Part shown: piece by piece, positions 1 through 7,453 of the stretch | Numbering within the stretch: position 1 is the first letter of the stretch | Layout of the letters: each line of letters begins with the position of its first letter | Notes under the pieces: generated by a model | Databases searched by the model: none | Told to the model about the DNA's origin: nothing | What the model saw: only the letters and a program-made list of their open reading frames with translations | Program-made: the position numbers and the translations under genes | Source: a virus | IMG/VR virus record: IMGVR_UViG_3300025771_000214 | Coordinates: 1-22,431 of that record | Direction: 5' to 3' (one strand) | Length of the DNA stretch: 22,431 nucleotides

Positions 1-738
1 CAGGAGTTGCCCTAGCATAGTTAACGGTATAATTAGGTCCTGGTCTTGTCCTAGTATATTGACCATCAGAATAATTAGGACCAGGAGTTGCCCTAGCATA
101 ATTAACCGTATATGCTGGACCAGGACGTGTTCTATTATATTGACCATCACTATAAACCGGTCCTGGAGTTGCCCTAGCATAATTAACCGTATATGATGGA
201 CCTGGTCGTGTTCTATTATATTGACCATCGCTGTAATTAGGACCTGGAGTTGCCCTAGCATAATTAACCGTATATGCTGGACCAGGACGTGCTCTTGCAT
301 ATTGACCATCACTATAAACAGGTCCAGGAGTTGTTCTAGCATAGTTTGCAGCGTAATTAGGACCAGTAACTAATCTAGCAAATTGACCTCTTGTATAATC
401 AGGACCAGGGGTTGTTCTAGCAAAGTTAACAGTATATTGAGGTCCAGTTACTAACCTAGCATATTGACCCCTTTCATATTGAGGACCAGGTGTTGATCTA
501 GCATAGTTAACAGTATATTGAGGTCCAGTTATTAATCTTGCGTATTGACCATCTGAATAATTAGGACCAGGAGTTGCCCTAGCATAGTTAACAGTATATT
601 GAGGTCCAGTTATTAATCTTGCGTATTGACCTCTCTCATATTGAGGTCCAGGAGTTGATCTAGCATAGTTAACAGTATATTGAGGTCCAGTTACTAACCT
701 AGCATATTGACCTCTCTCGTATTGGGGTCCAGGTGTTG
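1..738 (-). repeat. 81-base tandem repeat array encoding 27-residue units
   Basis: Equivalent points of the unit fall at 1, 82, 163, 244, 325, 406, 487, 568, 649 and 730, a constant 81-base spacing with no insertion or deletion. Units are most alike near the left edge: a 31-base stretch is identical at 84-114, 165-195 and 246-276. Inner units read like QYERGQYARLVTGPQYTVNY followed by ARSTPGP; outer units carry SDGQYNRTRPGP instead. The array continues beyond the window. Confidence 0.95.
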
Positions 739-1747
739 TTCTAGCATATTGCCCTGTATACTGTCTAGTAAAAGATCTTCCATAACCAGCCGAGAATATT
801 CTAGTAAATTGTGCTGTATATTGTGCAGTAAATTGTCTATTAAACGATCTTGAGTAATTACCAGAAAATATTCTAGTGAACTGTCTTGCGTATTGTCCAG
901 AATATATTCTAGTAAATGATCTGCTAAAATTACCAGTAAATTGGGTGCTGTATTGAACAGAAGTTATCTCTGCTTGTTGATCAACAATATTATCAGAAAC
1001 TTGTAGCCATGTTCCAGTAACTGGTGCTGTAGCTTGAAATTTATAAGTACCAATTCCTGTAGCTACTATTCTATTTCTAAATCTGGCTGTTAATGTTTCT
1101 AATTCAGAATCTGTCATCTGAATAATTTTTGCAGTTGATCCAGACGCCTCGTATTTAATTGGTCTAATAGTGGTTGGGGCTGTATCTGATGTTTTTCTAT
1201 ATAAATTATAAGTTGTATTAACACCATCAGAAGCAGTTAAAGTGTCAGTAAATGTTGTAATGACCGACCATGTACCACCAACTGGAGCTGTAGAACTAAT
1301 ATAATATTCACCGACTGCACGGCTTGATGTATTAGCTATTTTAGATAATGTGTATGCAATTATAGATGCGTTTAAATCTGTATCGTTTTGCTGTTCTACT
1401 GAACCGGCTACATCGTATTGTAATGGTCTAACTAAACCAGTTTCTGATGCTGATGATAAATTTTGTGAAAATGTTGTTGTTACAGAGTTGGTTGTTCCAA
1501 CTGCAGGGTGTGTACCTATTGATTCAGTTCTTCTTATATCTACAAAACTACCAATGGATGAACCTATACTAATAGTATTTAAATCACCTACAAATGATTG
1601 ACTTGAATTAGCTTCGGTAGCAAACTTAACTAATATTTTATGAGAGATGTAATCCATCTCAGCATTTGACATTTCCTGAAGACCAGTAAAGTTAGTGCTG
1701 TTAGCAGCATTACCACTTGATACTTTTATTTTTAATGGATTTGCCAA
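1..1747 (-). CDS. Tyr/Arg-repeat tail fibre-like protein, partial (3' end outside window)
   Basis: This frame is open from a TTG start to the left edge, giving 582 codons and no stop. I chose TTG because AGAGG lies six bases upstream and the encoded start, MANPLKI, matches the neighbouring paralogue's MNPLKI; the nearby ATG is out of frame and stops after six codons. Residues 1 to about 260 form a globular region with repeated NPLKI/EMS-type and TGTW-type blocks. From about residue 265 the chain is a tyrosine-rich array such as QFTRIFSGNYSRSF, which becomes a strict 27-residue repeat carrying ARATPGPNY, DGQYNR and TVNYAR. It is a paralogue of the gene just upstream in the transcript. From the fibre-gene position and repetitive extended sequence I infer a virion fibre or adhesin. 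I recall similar N-terminal domains in marine cyanophage proteins; no enzyme motif is visible. Confidence 0.8.
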   Translation of the reverse strand, partial: MANPLKIKVSSGNAANSTNFTGLQEMSNAEMDYISHKILVKFATEANSSQSFVGDLNTISIGSSIGSFVDIRRTESIGTHPAVGTTNSVTTTFSQNLSSASETGLVRPLQYDVAGSVEQQNDTDLNASIIAYTLSKIANTSSRAVGEYYISSTAPVGGTWSVITTFTDTLTASDGVNTTYNLYRKTSDTAPTTIRPIKYEASGSTAKIIQMTDSELETLTARFRNRIVATGIGTYKFQATAPVTGTWLQVSDNIVDQQAEITSVQYSTQFTGNFSRSFTRIYSGQYARQFTRIFSGNYSRSFNRQFTAQYTAQFTRIFSAGYGRSFTRQYTGQYARTTPGPQYERGQYARLVTGPQYTVNYARSTPGPQYERGQYARLITGPQYTVNYARATPGPNYSDGQYARLITGPQYTVNYARSTPGPQYERGQYARLVTGPQYTVNFARTTPGPDYTRGQFARLVTGPNYAANYARTTPGPVYSDGQYARARPGPAYTVNYARATPGPNYSDGQYNRTRPGPSYTVNYARATPGPVYSDGQYNRTRPGPAYTVNYARATPGPNYSDGQYTRTRPGPNYTVNYARATP

Positions 1748-1753
1748 TACATA

Positions 1754-1758
1754 CCTCT
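1754..1758 (-). promoter_or_regulatory. Shine-Dalgarno deciding the TTG start
   Basis: AGAGG on the minus strand is followed by a six-base spacer and then TTG at 1747-1745. This spacing supports TTG over the out-of-frame ATG at 1752-1750, which lies only one base from the motif. Confidence 0.7.
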
Positions 1759-1772
1759 ATAATAATAATTTA

Positions 1773-1780
1773 TATTTATA
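1773..1780 (-). promoter_or_regulatory. T4-type late promoter box TATAAATA
   Basis: The minus strand reads TATAAATA, an exact match to the T4 late promoter -10 element, recognised in T4 by the gp55 sigma factor. It lies in the 34-base AT-rich gap just after the stop codon of the 826-residue gene. A start about six bases downstream would leave a short leader that keeps the AGAGG ribosome site. The gap is almost pure A/T, so a chance match is possible; its place in one of the few real gaps favours function. Confidence 0.5.
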
Positions 1781-1781
1781 T

Positions 1782-4262
1782 TTATGCTACTCTTAACCAC
1801 AATGTTTTTGTGGTTGAAGTGTAGTTTGATGTTACTGTTGCTCCAGTGTATTGATTATCTCTTGATCCATCATAATTAGTAGTGTATTGACCGTCACTAT
1901 AATTAGTTCCAACCACCAATCTACCATATTGACCAGCATATTGTGCTCTAGTAAACTGTCCATCATATTGAGGTCCAGTAACTATTCTAGTAAACTGTCT
2001 TGCAAATTGCTCACCTCTTAAAAATTCAACACTATAATTTCCAATAAAATTTCTAGTAAACTGGGGTGCATATTGAGGACCGTTTATTATTCTAGTAAAC
2101 TGTCTAGTATATATGCCAGCATACTGCTGTGTAAATATTCTAGTAAATTGTCTTTGATAAGTACCTGAATATATTAATGTATAATTTTCATTATATTGAG
2201 GCCCAGGAACGGTTCTAGTATATTGAGGACCAGTAACAACCCTGCCAAATTGTCTTGTAAATTGAGCTCTTGTATATTGAGGACCAGTTGTTATTCTAGA
2301 AAATTGCCTTGTATATTGAGCATCATAACCAGGCCCTGGAGTTGCTCTTGCATATGTTGGTCCAGGTGTTGATCTACCATATTGTGTTTCATATTGTGGT
2401 CCAGGTGTAATTCTAGTGTATTGTGGACCTGGTGTTGATCTAGCATAGTTAGGTCCTGGTGTTACTCTTGAATATTGAGGTCCTGTAACTAGTCTAGTAT
2501 AATTAACACTAAACTGCTCACCTCTTAAAAATCCTCTATTGTACCCAGGACCGGTATATAATACTCCTGCATATTTTAAATTACCTGAATATTGGATATT
2601 ATAAGCTAATCTGTAATAAGTGCCTCTATAAAACTGAAGGTCAGCACCATCTGGTGGAGGCGTCTTTGTTGGGGCACCAAAATATGTAAAAGCTGAGTAT
2701 GCCGCGGCAATATATGCCGCGCTTATTTCCCTATTAAAATCATACGGACCTAAATTTCTTTCATATTGTGTTGCAAATTGTCTATAATAAGGACCGAAAA
2801 GATATTCTCTGGCATACTGACTAGCATATTGTGTAGAATATGTTCTACCATATTGAGCTGAATAAGTTCTACCATATTGAGCTGAATATATTCTTCCATA
2901 TTGAGCTGAATATATTCTTGTATATTGTACACCGTATTGAGCTGAATATATTCTTGTATATTGAGCTGAATATATTCTAGTGTATTGTGATCTCGTGTAT
3001 TGTACAGAATATTGTGCAGAATATATTCTTGTAAATTGTTGAGCATATTGTGCCCCATCATAACTACCATAATAGACTGGTGAATATTGGGTTGATGGTG
3101 TTTGTCTAGTATATTGAGTACCAGCAAATGTACCACCATCTATTATTCTTGAATAAAGAGGACCGTTATAATCGGGTCCAGTAATTATTCTAGAATATTG
3201 ACCCCTTTCAAATTGACCTTCATACTGTCCACTATACACTCTTTGATATTGCACATTACCAGTGTATTGTGTTCCCACAACACCTCTTTCAAATGATCTT
3301 AAATAAGCTCTAGCAAAATTAACAGCATATTGTCCAGAATAAATTCTTGTGTATTGAGTAATATATTGTCTAGCAAATTGACCTCTTTCATATTGTGCAC
3401 TAAACTGTCTTGTAAATTGTCTTTCAAATTGTCTACCATATGTACCTGCATATGTACCAGTGTATTGAATATTTTGTATTTGAGGGTTTCTATCTGTTGC
3501 TGATCCTCTGGCTACCCAAGTGCCTGAACCAGGTGCTGATGCTTGAAAAACATACTTACCAACACCAGTAGATACTATTCTATTTCTTAATCTAGAAGTT
3601 AAACTTTGTATGTCAGCGGTTGACATTTCTCTTAATCCAAATACAGGATTAGATCTTACCACCTTTAAAGGTAATATTTCTGTAGGTGAATTATCATATG
3701 AAGTTTTTCTCCATAATTTGTAGGTTGTTTTTAATGAATCGTCGCCAGCAGCGTTTGTAACTTCATCATAAAATAAATCTTGGGCTACCCATGTACCAGA
3801 TATAGATGGAGCATTTATACTAACATAATATGATCCAGTACCAGCTGCTGTTGAATTAGCTTTAGCTATATCATCCAAACATAAACCAATAACATCGTTT
3901 ATTTCTGAATCAGTTTGATCTCTTAATTGAAAATTTGTAGCATTACCAGAAAAAGCTCCAGGCTTTATTAATGAAGTTTCTGATGCTGTAGCAACATTTT
4001 GTTTAAAAGTGTAAGTGTCGGTGTTAACTGAACCTGCATAGGGGTGGGTATTAATAGCAGCAGTAGCATAATTATCTTCAAATGTGCCAACTGAAGTACC
4101 TAATGAATCTATATTTAAATCACCAACGTAATCGCCTGAACCAGATTCGGTTGCAAAGTTTATGAGAACAGTTTTAACTGAATAGTCTAAATCAGCATTT
4201 GTAGTAACTTGAACACCGTTACTATAAAGCCCTCCTGATTTAACTATTTTAAGTGGATTCAC
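1782..4262 (-). CDS. Tyr/Arg-repeat tail fibre-like protein, 826 residues
   Basis: This is a complete paralogue of the partial gene downstream. The start is GTG, nine bases after AGGAG, which overlaps the previous gene's TAG stop. Residues 1-265 hold three related blocks, seen as NPLKIV near residue 2, LRDQTDSEI near 113 and LREMSTADI near 210, each of the last two followed by a TWVA motif. Residues 266-510 form a first Tyr/Arg array with QYTRIYSA-like units. Residues 511-545 are a non-repeat linker containing TKTPPPDGAD. Residues 546 to about 800 form a second array richer in TGPQYTR and TPGPQY. The tail ends TTKTLWLRVA. The sequence looks extended and fibrous and lies downstream of the baseplate genes, so a host-contacting fibre is likely. 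No signal peptide, membrane segment or catalytic motif is visible. Confidence 0.85.
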   Translation of the reverse strand: MNPLKIVKSGGLYSNGVQVTTNADLDYSVKTVLINFATESGSGDYVGDLNIDSLGTSVGTFEDNYATAAINTHPYAGSVNTDTYTFKQNVATASETSLIKPGAFSGNATNFQLRDQTDSEINDVIGLCLDDIAKANSTAAGTGSYYVSINAPSISGTWVAQDLFYDEVTNAAGDDSLKTTYKLWRKTSYDNSPTEILPLKVVRSNPVFGLREMSTADIQSLTSRLRNRIVSTGVGKYVFQASAPGSGTWVARGSATDRNPQIQNIQYTGTYAGTYGRQFERQFTRQFSAQYERGQFARQYITQYTRIYSGQYAVNFARAYLRSFERGVVGTQYTGNVQYQRVYSGQYEGQFERGQYSRIITGPDYNGPLYSRIIDGGTFAGTQYTRQTPSTQYSPVYYGSYDGAQYAQQFTRIYSAQYSVQYTRSQYTRIYSAQYTRIYSAQYGVQYTRIYSAQYGRIYSAQYGRTYSAQYGRTYSTQYASQYAREYLFGPYYRQFATQYERNLGPYDFNREISAAYIAAAYSAFTYFGAPTKTPPPDGADLQFYRGTYYRLAYNIQYSGNLKYAGVLYTGPGYNRGFLRGEQFSVNYTRLVTGPQYSRVTPGPNYARSTPGPQYTRITPGPQYETQYGRSTPGPTYARATPGPGYDAQYTRQFSRITTGPQYTRAQFTRQFGRVVTGPQYTRTVPGPQYNENYTLIYSGTYQRQFTRIFTQQYAGIYTRQFTRIINGPQYAPQFTRNFIGNYSVEFLRGEQFARQFTRIVTGPQYDGQFTRAQYAGQYGRLVVGTNYSDGQYTTNYDGSRDNQYTGATVTSNYTSTTKTLWLRVA
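1863..2627 (-). repeat. Second degenerate Tyr/Arg array of the 826-residue protein
   Basis: After the linker the array resumes with TGPQYTR, TPGPQY and RQFTR units in variable spacing. The TGPQY and TPGP modules are the same two that alternate strictly in the neighbour's 27-residue units, so both genes draw on one motif pool. Confidence 0.8.
2815..3000 (-). repeat. 24-base tandem repeats (QYTRIYSA-like, 8 residues)
   Basis: The plus strand repeats ATTGAGCTGAATATATTCT-like units about every 24 bases, with some 12-base phase breaks. They encode QYTRIYSA, QYGRIYSA and QYGRTYSA, so tyrosines recur every four residues. This is the most homogeneous part of the first array. Confidence 0.9.
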
Positions 4263-4274
4263 TTCCTAATTCTC

Positions 4275-7208
4275 CTACGGTGCTGGCCAAGCAACAACTC
4301 CATTAGCGTATAGAACTTGGAATGCAGCACCCCCTTCGTCTTTTAGACTTGAATGTATAGAAAGATCACCTACAACATTAGCTGAGCTACTGAATGTAGA
4401 TGCATCTGATACGGTAATACTATCTTGGAAATTCACATTGCCTTGGAAATCAGCTGTACTATTAAAATCAGCTGCACCTCCAACTTGAATAGTTGATGAT
4501 GCATTTACAAAACCAGTTACAGTGGTGTTACCTGCTGCTAATGTTTTACTGAATGTTGAATTATCAGCTACAGTTATACTATCACTAAATGCGACGTTGC
4601 CACTAAAATTACCTGTTTGACCATAAACAACATATCTTTCATTAACAGCACCTAAAGCTTGTCCGTTACTTGTAGGTTTAATACCACCACCAGATGTAAC
4701 AAGCCCGGTTAAAGATGATGTACCAGTTACAGTTAAAGTGCTTGAAAGATTTAATGTATTACCAGATATAACCCATCTGTTTGTTGTGTTACCTAATGGA
4801 ACTGTATTACCGTTTGGTATAAAACCAACTGTAGAATTACCTACCGGTGAATATACAAATAAATTTTCAATACCAGAACCATCACCAATAGTAGTTTGTC
4901 CATCTAAAGTAGCATTTGATGAAACTGATAAAGTTGTCATCGTTGCAACGTTTAATGATAATGCATTATTAGATGCAAGAGATGTTGTCCCTTGTACTTC
5001 TAAATCACCGACAATAGTAACATTATTACTAAATGTTGTGTTAGGTGATGCGGTCATTCCAGTATCAGTAATATATAATTCTCCTGATACTAAGTTTGCA
5101 GTAGCACCTGTATGTTTTAATGCAGATGTAATTGTGTTAACAGTTAAATTACCTGTTATATCTGTATTACCTGCTACAGTTAACTTACCACCAAATTGAC
5201 CTGTTGTTGTAGCATTAATAAATCCAGTAACAGTGGTATTACCTGCTGCAAGAGTTTTAGTAAATGTTGAATTATCTGCTACGGTAATTGAATCTTGGAA
5301 ATTAGTATTACCTTGAAAATCTGCAGTGCTATTAAAATCAACTGCACCATTAACCTGTAAAGTGCTTGAAACATTTGCAGTACTTAATGTAGATTTACCA
5401 GTAACATTTAATGTATTAGATAAGGTTGTAGCACCTGTTACTGAAACTGTATTTGCAAAAGTTGATGCAAGAGTAGCACTTATACCACCTGAGAAAGTAC
5501 CACCAACACCTGTAAATGATCCGTCAGTATTAATATCTCCTGAATCGTCAATTATTACGTTAACTGTTGAGTTACCAACTCTTATTTGTCCTGCATTTAT
5601 TTCTACGTTACCAACAACTACATTTGAAGAAATAACTGTATGCCCTGATACATCTAAATTAGCTCCGTTTAACGCTGTATTGCCTGCAACTGTTAATATA
5701 CCATCTAAATCAGCACCACTACTTGTTATAGTTGAATTAACTGTTGAATTACCAACTGCAATTGTTGTGGTATTAATATTAACATTAGCACCAACATTCA
5801 TACCTGATGTTGCATTAGCTACACCTGTAGTAATTAATCCTGCTTTAGCTCTTAATAATCCACCCACATTAGCAGTATTACTTAATAAAGCAGACCCTGT
5901 TACTGATATAGTATTAGAGAATGTAGCTGTATTGGTTACAGCAATAGTATTACTTAATGTAGCTGCTCCAGTAATGGTAACTGTATTGCTAAATGTAGCT
6001 GTATTAGTAACTGATAGTGTATTGCTTAATGTTGCAGCACCGGTTACTGAAATTGTATTTGATAAAGTGGCTGCACCTGTAATAGCTATTGTATTTGAAC
6101 CAACTATTTTTCCTGTTACTGTTGTATTACCAGTAATTGATGCATTACCTGAAACTGTTAATGTATTAGAAGCATTTATATCTTCTGCTTGTAAATCCCA
6201 TCTTGCGTCTGATAATCCTAATGATTTAGCATTAGCAGTTGGTACAATATTTGTATCTATCTCACCATTAATAGAAATAGTGTCTGAATTAGCATTACCT
6301 AAATCTACATCTGAATTAAATACTGCATTACCTGTTACTGTCAGCGTATTTGATACATTTACAGTATTACTATTAATGCTCCAACGGGCGTCAGAGAGAC
6401 CTAACGACAATGCGTTAGAGATAGGGTTAATGCCTGTATCTACTTCAGATACAAATGAAATAGTATCATCGTTTGCTGAACCAAATGTTACGTTTGCATT
6501 AAAAGTTGATTCGTCTGAATCAACTGTAAGTGTGTTTCCTGCTATAGTTGTGTCAGTGGTTGTACCATCGTTGTTAATATCAATAGCTGAAATTGTTGAA
6601 TTTGATTTTAATGTTACATCATTTGCAGTTAATGTAATATTATCATAATCTGATGTTAATGTGGTACCATCCATATCAACAGTTGTTGAATTTATATCTA
6701 ATGTAGTACCTGTAAAATGAACTGCAGTTGAATTAATAGAAACATTGCTTGATGTGCTATTAATATGTACGTTACTTGAAACTTGTAAAAGGGTATTATT
6801 TACGAAAGCATTGGTTGATCGTATATCAATATATGATCCGGTTGTTCTAATTGAATTAACAGTAGAATTAGAAGCAACATTAATTATATTATTTTGTATA
6901 TTTGTGTTTGAAACTATTAATAATGTATTTGAGGCTTGAACATTACCACCTCTCAATCCATTAAATGCAGCAAAAGTATTTGCTTGAATTATACCACCAG
7001 TTGAATTAACCCAAGCTTGGGTGTCTTCATTATAAACATTTGATGTAATAACAACGTTACCAGAAGTTGCACCACCAATCGTATTTTGTTGTGCAGTGAC
7101 AACAATCTCTGACATATCATAAACTAACTGATTAGTTCTTTCTACCCATGCACCAAATGTATCGGTTTGTGTAGCTACGTTAGCGGACTTGTATCTTCTT
7201 TCAGCCAT
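4275..7208 (-). CDS. Tail fibre-like repeat protein, 977 residues
   Basis: The ATG start follows AGGAA and overlaps the preceding gene's TGA by eight bases. Residues 1-50 look like the attachment segment shared by several marine phage fibres (TFGAWVERTNQLVYDMSEIV). The rest is Asn/Ser/Thr-rich short beta repeats: NST-rich segments to about 250, modules ending LGLSDARW at about 268-276 and 329-337, six near-perfect 12-residue repeats (TGAATLSNTISV type) at about 375-446, and two copies of a DSITVADNSTF/LAAGNTTVTGF cassette near the C terminus. The chain ends VLYANGVVAWPAP. Composition and repeats suggest a trimeric beta-structured fibre; the LG...RW modules resemble those of other phage tail fibres and spikes. 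No S74-type peptidase or other chaperone domain is apparent. The receptor cannot be predicted. Confidence 0.8.
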   Translation of the reverse strand: MAERRYKSANVATQTDTFGAWVERTNQLVYDMSEIVVTAQQNTIGGATSGNVVITSNVYNEDTQAWVNSTGGIIQANTFAAFNGLRGGNVQASNTLLIVSNTNIQNNIINVASNSTVNSIRTTGSYIDIRSTNAFVNNTLLQVSSNVHINSTSSNVSINSTAVHFTGTTLDINSTTVDMDGTTLTSDYDNITLTANDVTLKSNSTISAIDINNDGTTTDTTIAGNTLTVDSDESTFNANVTFGSANDDTISFVSEVDTGINPISNALSLGLSDARWSINSNTVNVSNTLTVTGNAVFNSDVDLGNANSDTISINGEIDTNIVPTANAKSLGLSDARWDLQAEDINASNTLTVSGNASITGNTTVTGKIVGSNTIAITGAATLSNTISVTGAATLSNTLSVTNTATFSNTVTITGAATLSNTIAVTNTATFSNTISVTGSALLSNTANVGGLLRAKAGLITTGVANATSGMNVGANVNINTTTIAVGNSTVNSTITSSGADLDGILTVAGNTALNGANLDVSGHTVISSNVVVGNVEINAGQIRVGNSTVNVIIDDSGDINTDGSFTGVGGTFSGGISATLASTFANTVSVTGATTLSNTLNVTGKSTLSTANVSSTLQVNGAVDFNSTADFQGNTNFQDSITVADNSTFTKTLAAGNTTVTGFINATTTGQFGGKLTVAGNTDITGNLTVNTITSALKHTGATANLVSGELYITDTGMTASPNTTFSNNVTIVGDLEVQGTTSLASNNALSLNVATMTTLSVSSNATLDGQTTIGDGSGIENLFVYSPVGNSTVGFIPNGNTVPLGNTTNRWVISGNTLNLSSTLTVTGTSSLTGLVTSGGGIKPTSNGQALGAVNERYVVYGQTGNFSGNVAFSDSITVADNSTFSKTLAAGNTTVTGFVNASSTIQVGGAADFNSTADFQGNVNFQDSITVSDASTFSSSANVVGDLSIHSSLKDEGGAAFQVLYANGVVAWPAP
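5871..6086 (-). repeat. 36-base tandem repeats encoding six 12-residue units
   Basis: Six consecutive units of the form TGAATLSNT plus three residues occupy residues 375-446 of the fibre protein. Each has a small-hydrophobic alternation typical of stacked beta-strands. Units one, two and four carry TGAATLSNT exactly, and three and five share TNTATFSNT, which suggests duplication in pairs. Confidence 0.85.
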
Positions 7209-7452
7209 TAAATTTTCCTAATAATTGTGCTAACATGTCTTTTATTTCTTTATCATTATCAGCACATAATTTTAAATCTGCTTTAATTTGTATTACATCC
7301 ATTTCAAGCTGATCAATACGAGACATTCTTGCGTTTAATTTAGCTTTTCTAGCTTTATATGCCTCTAATGCTTGTATATTAGTATTTAGCACCGCACCAG
7401 ACATATTATCTCTAACTAAAAAAGGAATGTCTGTTTTTGTTACATTTTTCAT
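7201..7452 (-). CDS. Small coiled-coil structural protein, 83 residues
   Basis: I place the start at ATG 7452 (MKNVTKTDIPF), one base past the upstream TAA stop, with GAG eight bases before it. A GTG nine bases earlier would add MHN but would use part of that ribosome site. From about residue 25 to 80 the chain is charged and heptad-like (ALEAYKARKAKLNARMSRID, then EMDVIQIKADLKL and IKDMLAQLL), which predicts a coiled coil. The stop overlaps the fibre gene start by eight bases, so the two are probably translationally coupled. I do not recognise a named family. Lying between a baseplate-associated protein and a fibre, it may be an oligomerising connector or fibre assembly factor; this is inference from position and the coiled coil only. 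Confidence 0.75.
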   Translation of the reverse strand: MKNVTKTDIPFLVRDNMSGAVLNTNIQALEAYKARKAKLNARMSRIDQLEMDVIQIKADLKLCADNDKEIKDMLAQLLGKFNG

Positions 7453-7453
7453 A

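Noticed and set aside
1-738. CRISPR array
   Set aside because: The 81-base units are contiguous with no unique spacers and read in frame through a protein with regular codon changes.
1-738. Diversity-generating retroelement variable region
   Set aside because: Differences between units are scattered and not adenine-specific, and no reverse transcriptase or template copy is present in the window.
2750-3139. Minus-strand frame of 129 codons inside the Tyr/Arg array
   Set aside because: It is a shifted reading of the 24-base repeats (His/Asn/Ile/Gln-rich) within the real frame, with no independent start signal.
5326-6648. Long plus-strand open frame (440 codons) opposite the fibre gene
   Set aside because: It mirrors the Asn/Ser/Thr repeat codons, which rarely give stops on the other strand. 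The product is a low-complexity Val/Leu/Pro-rich chain with no ribosome site, and the minus-strand gene is well supported.
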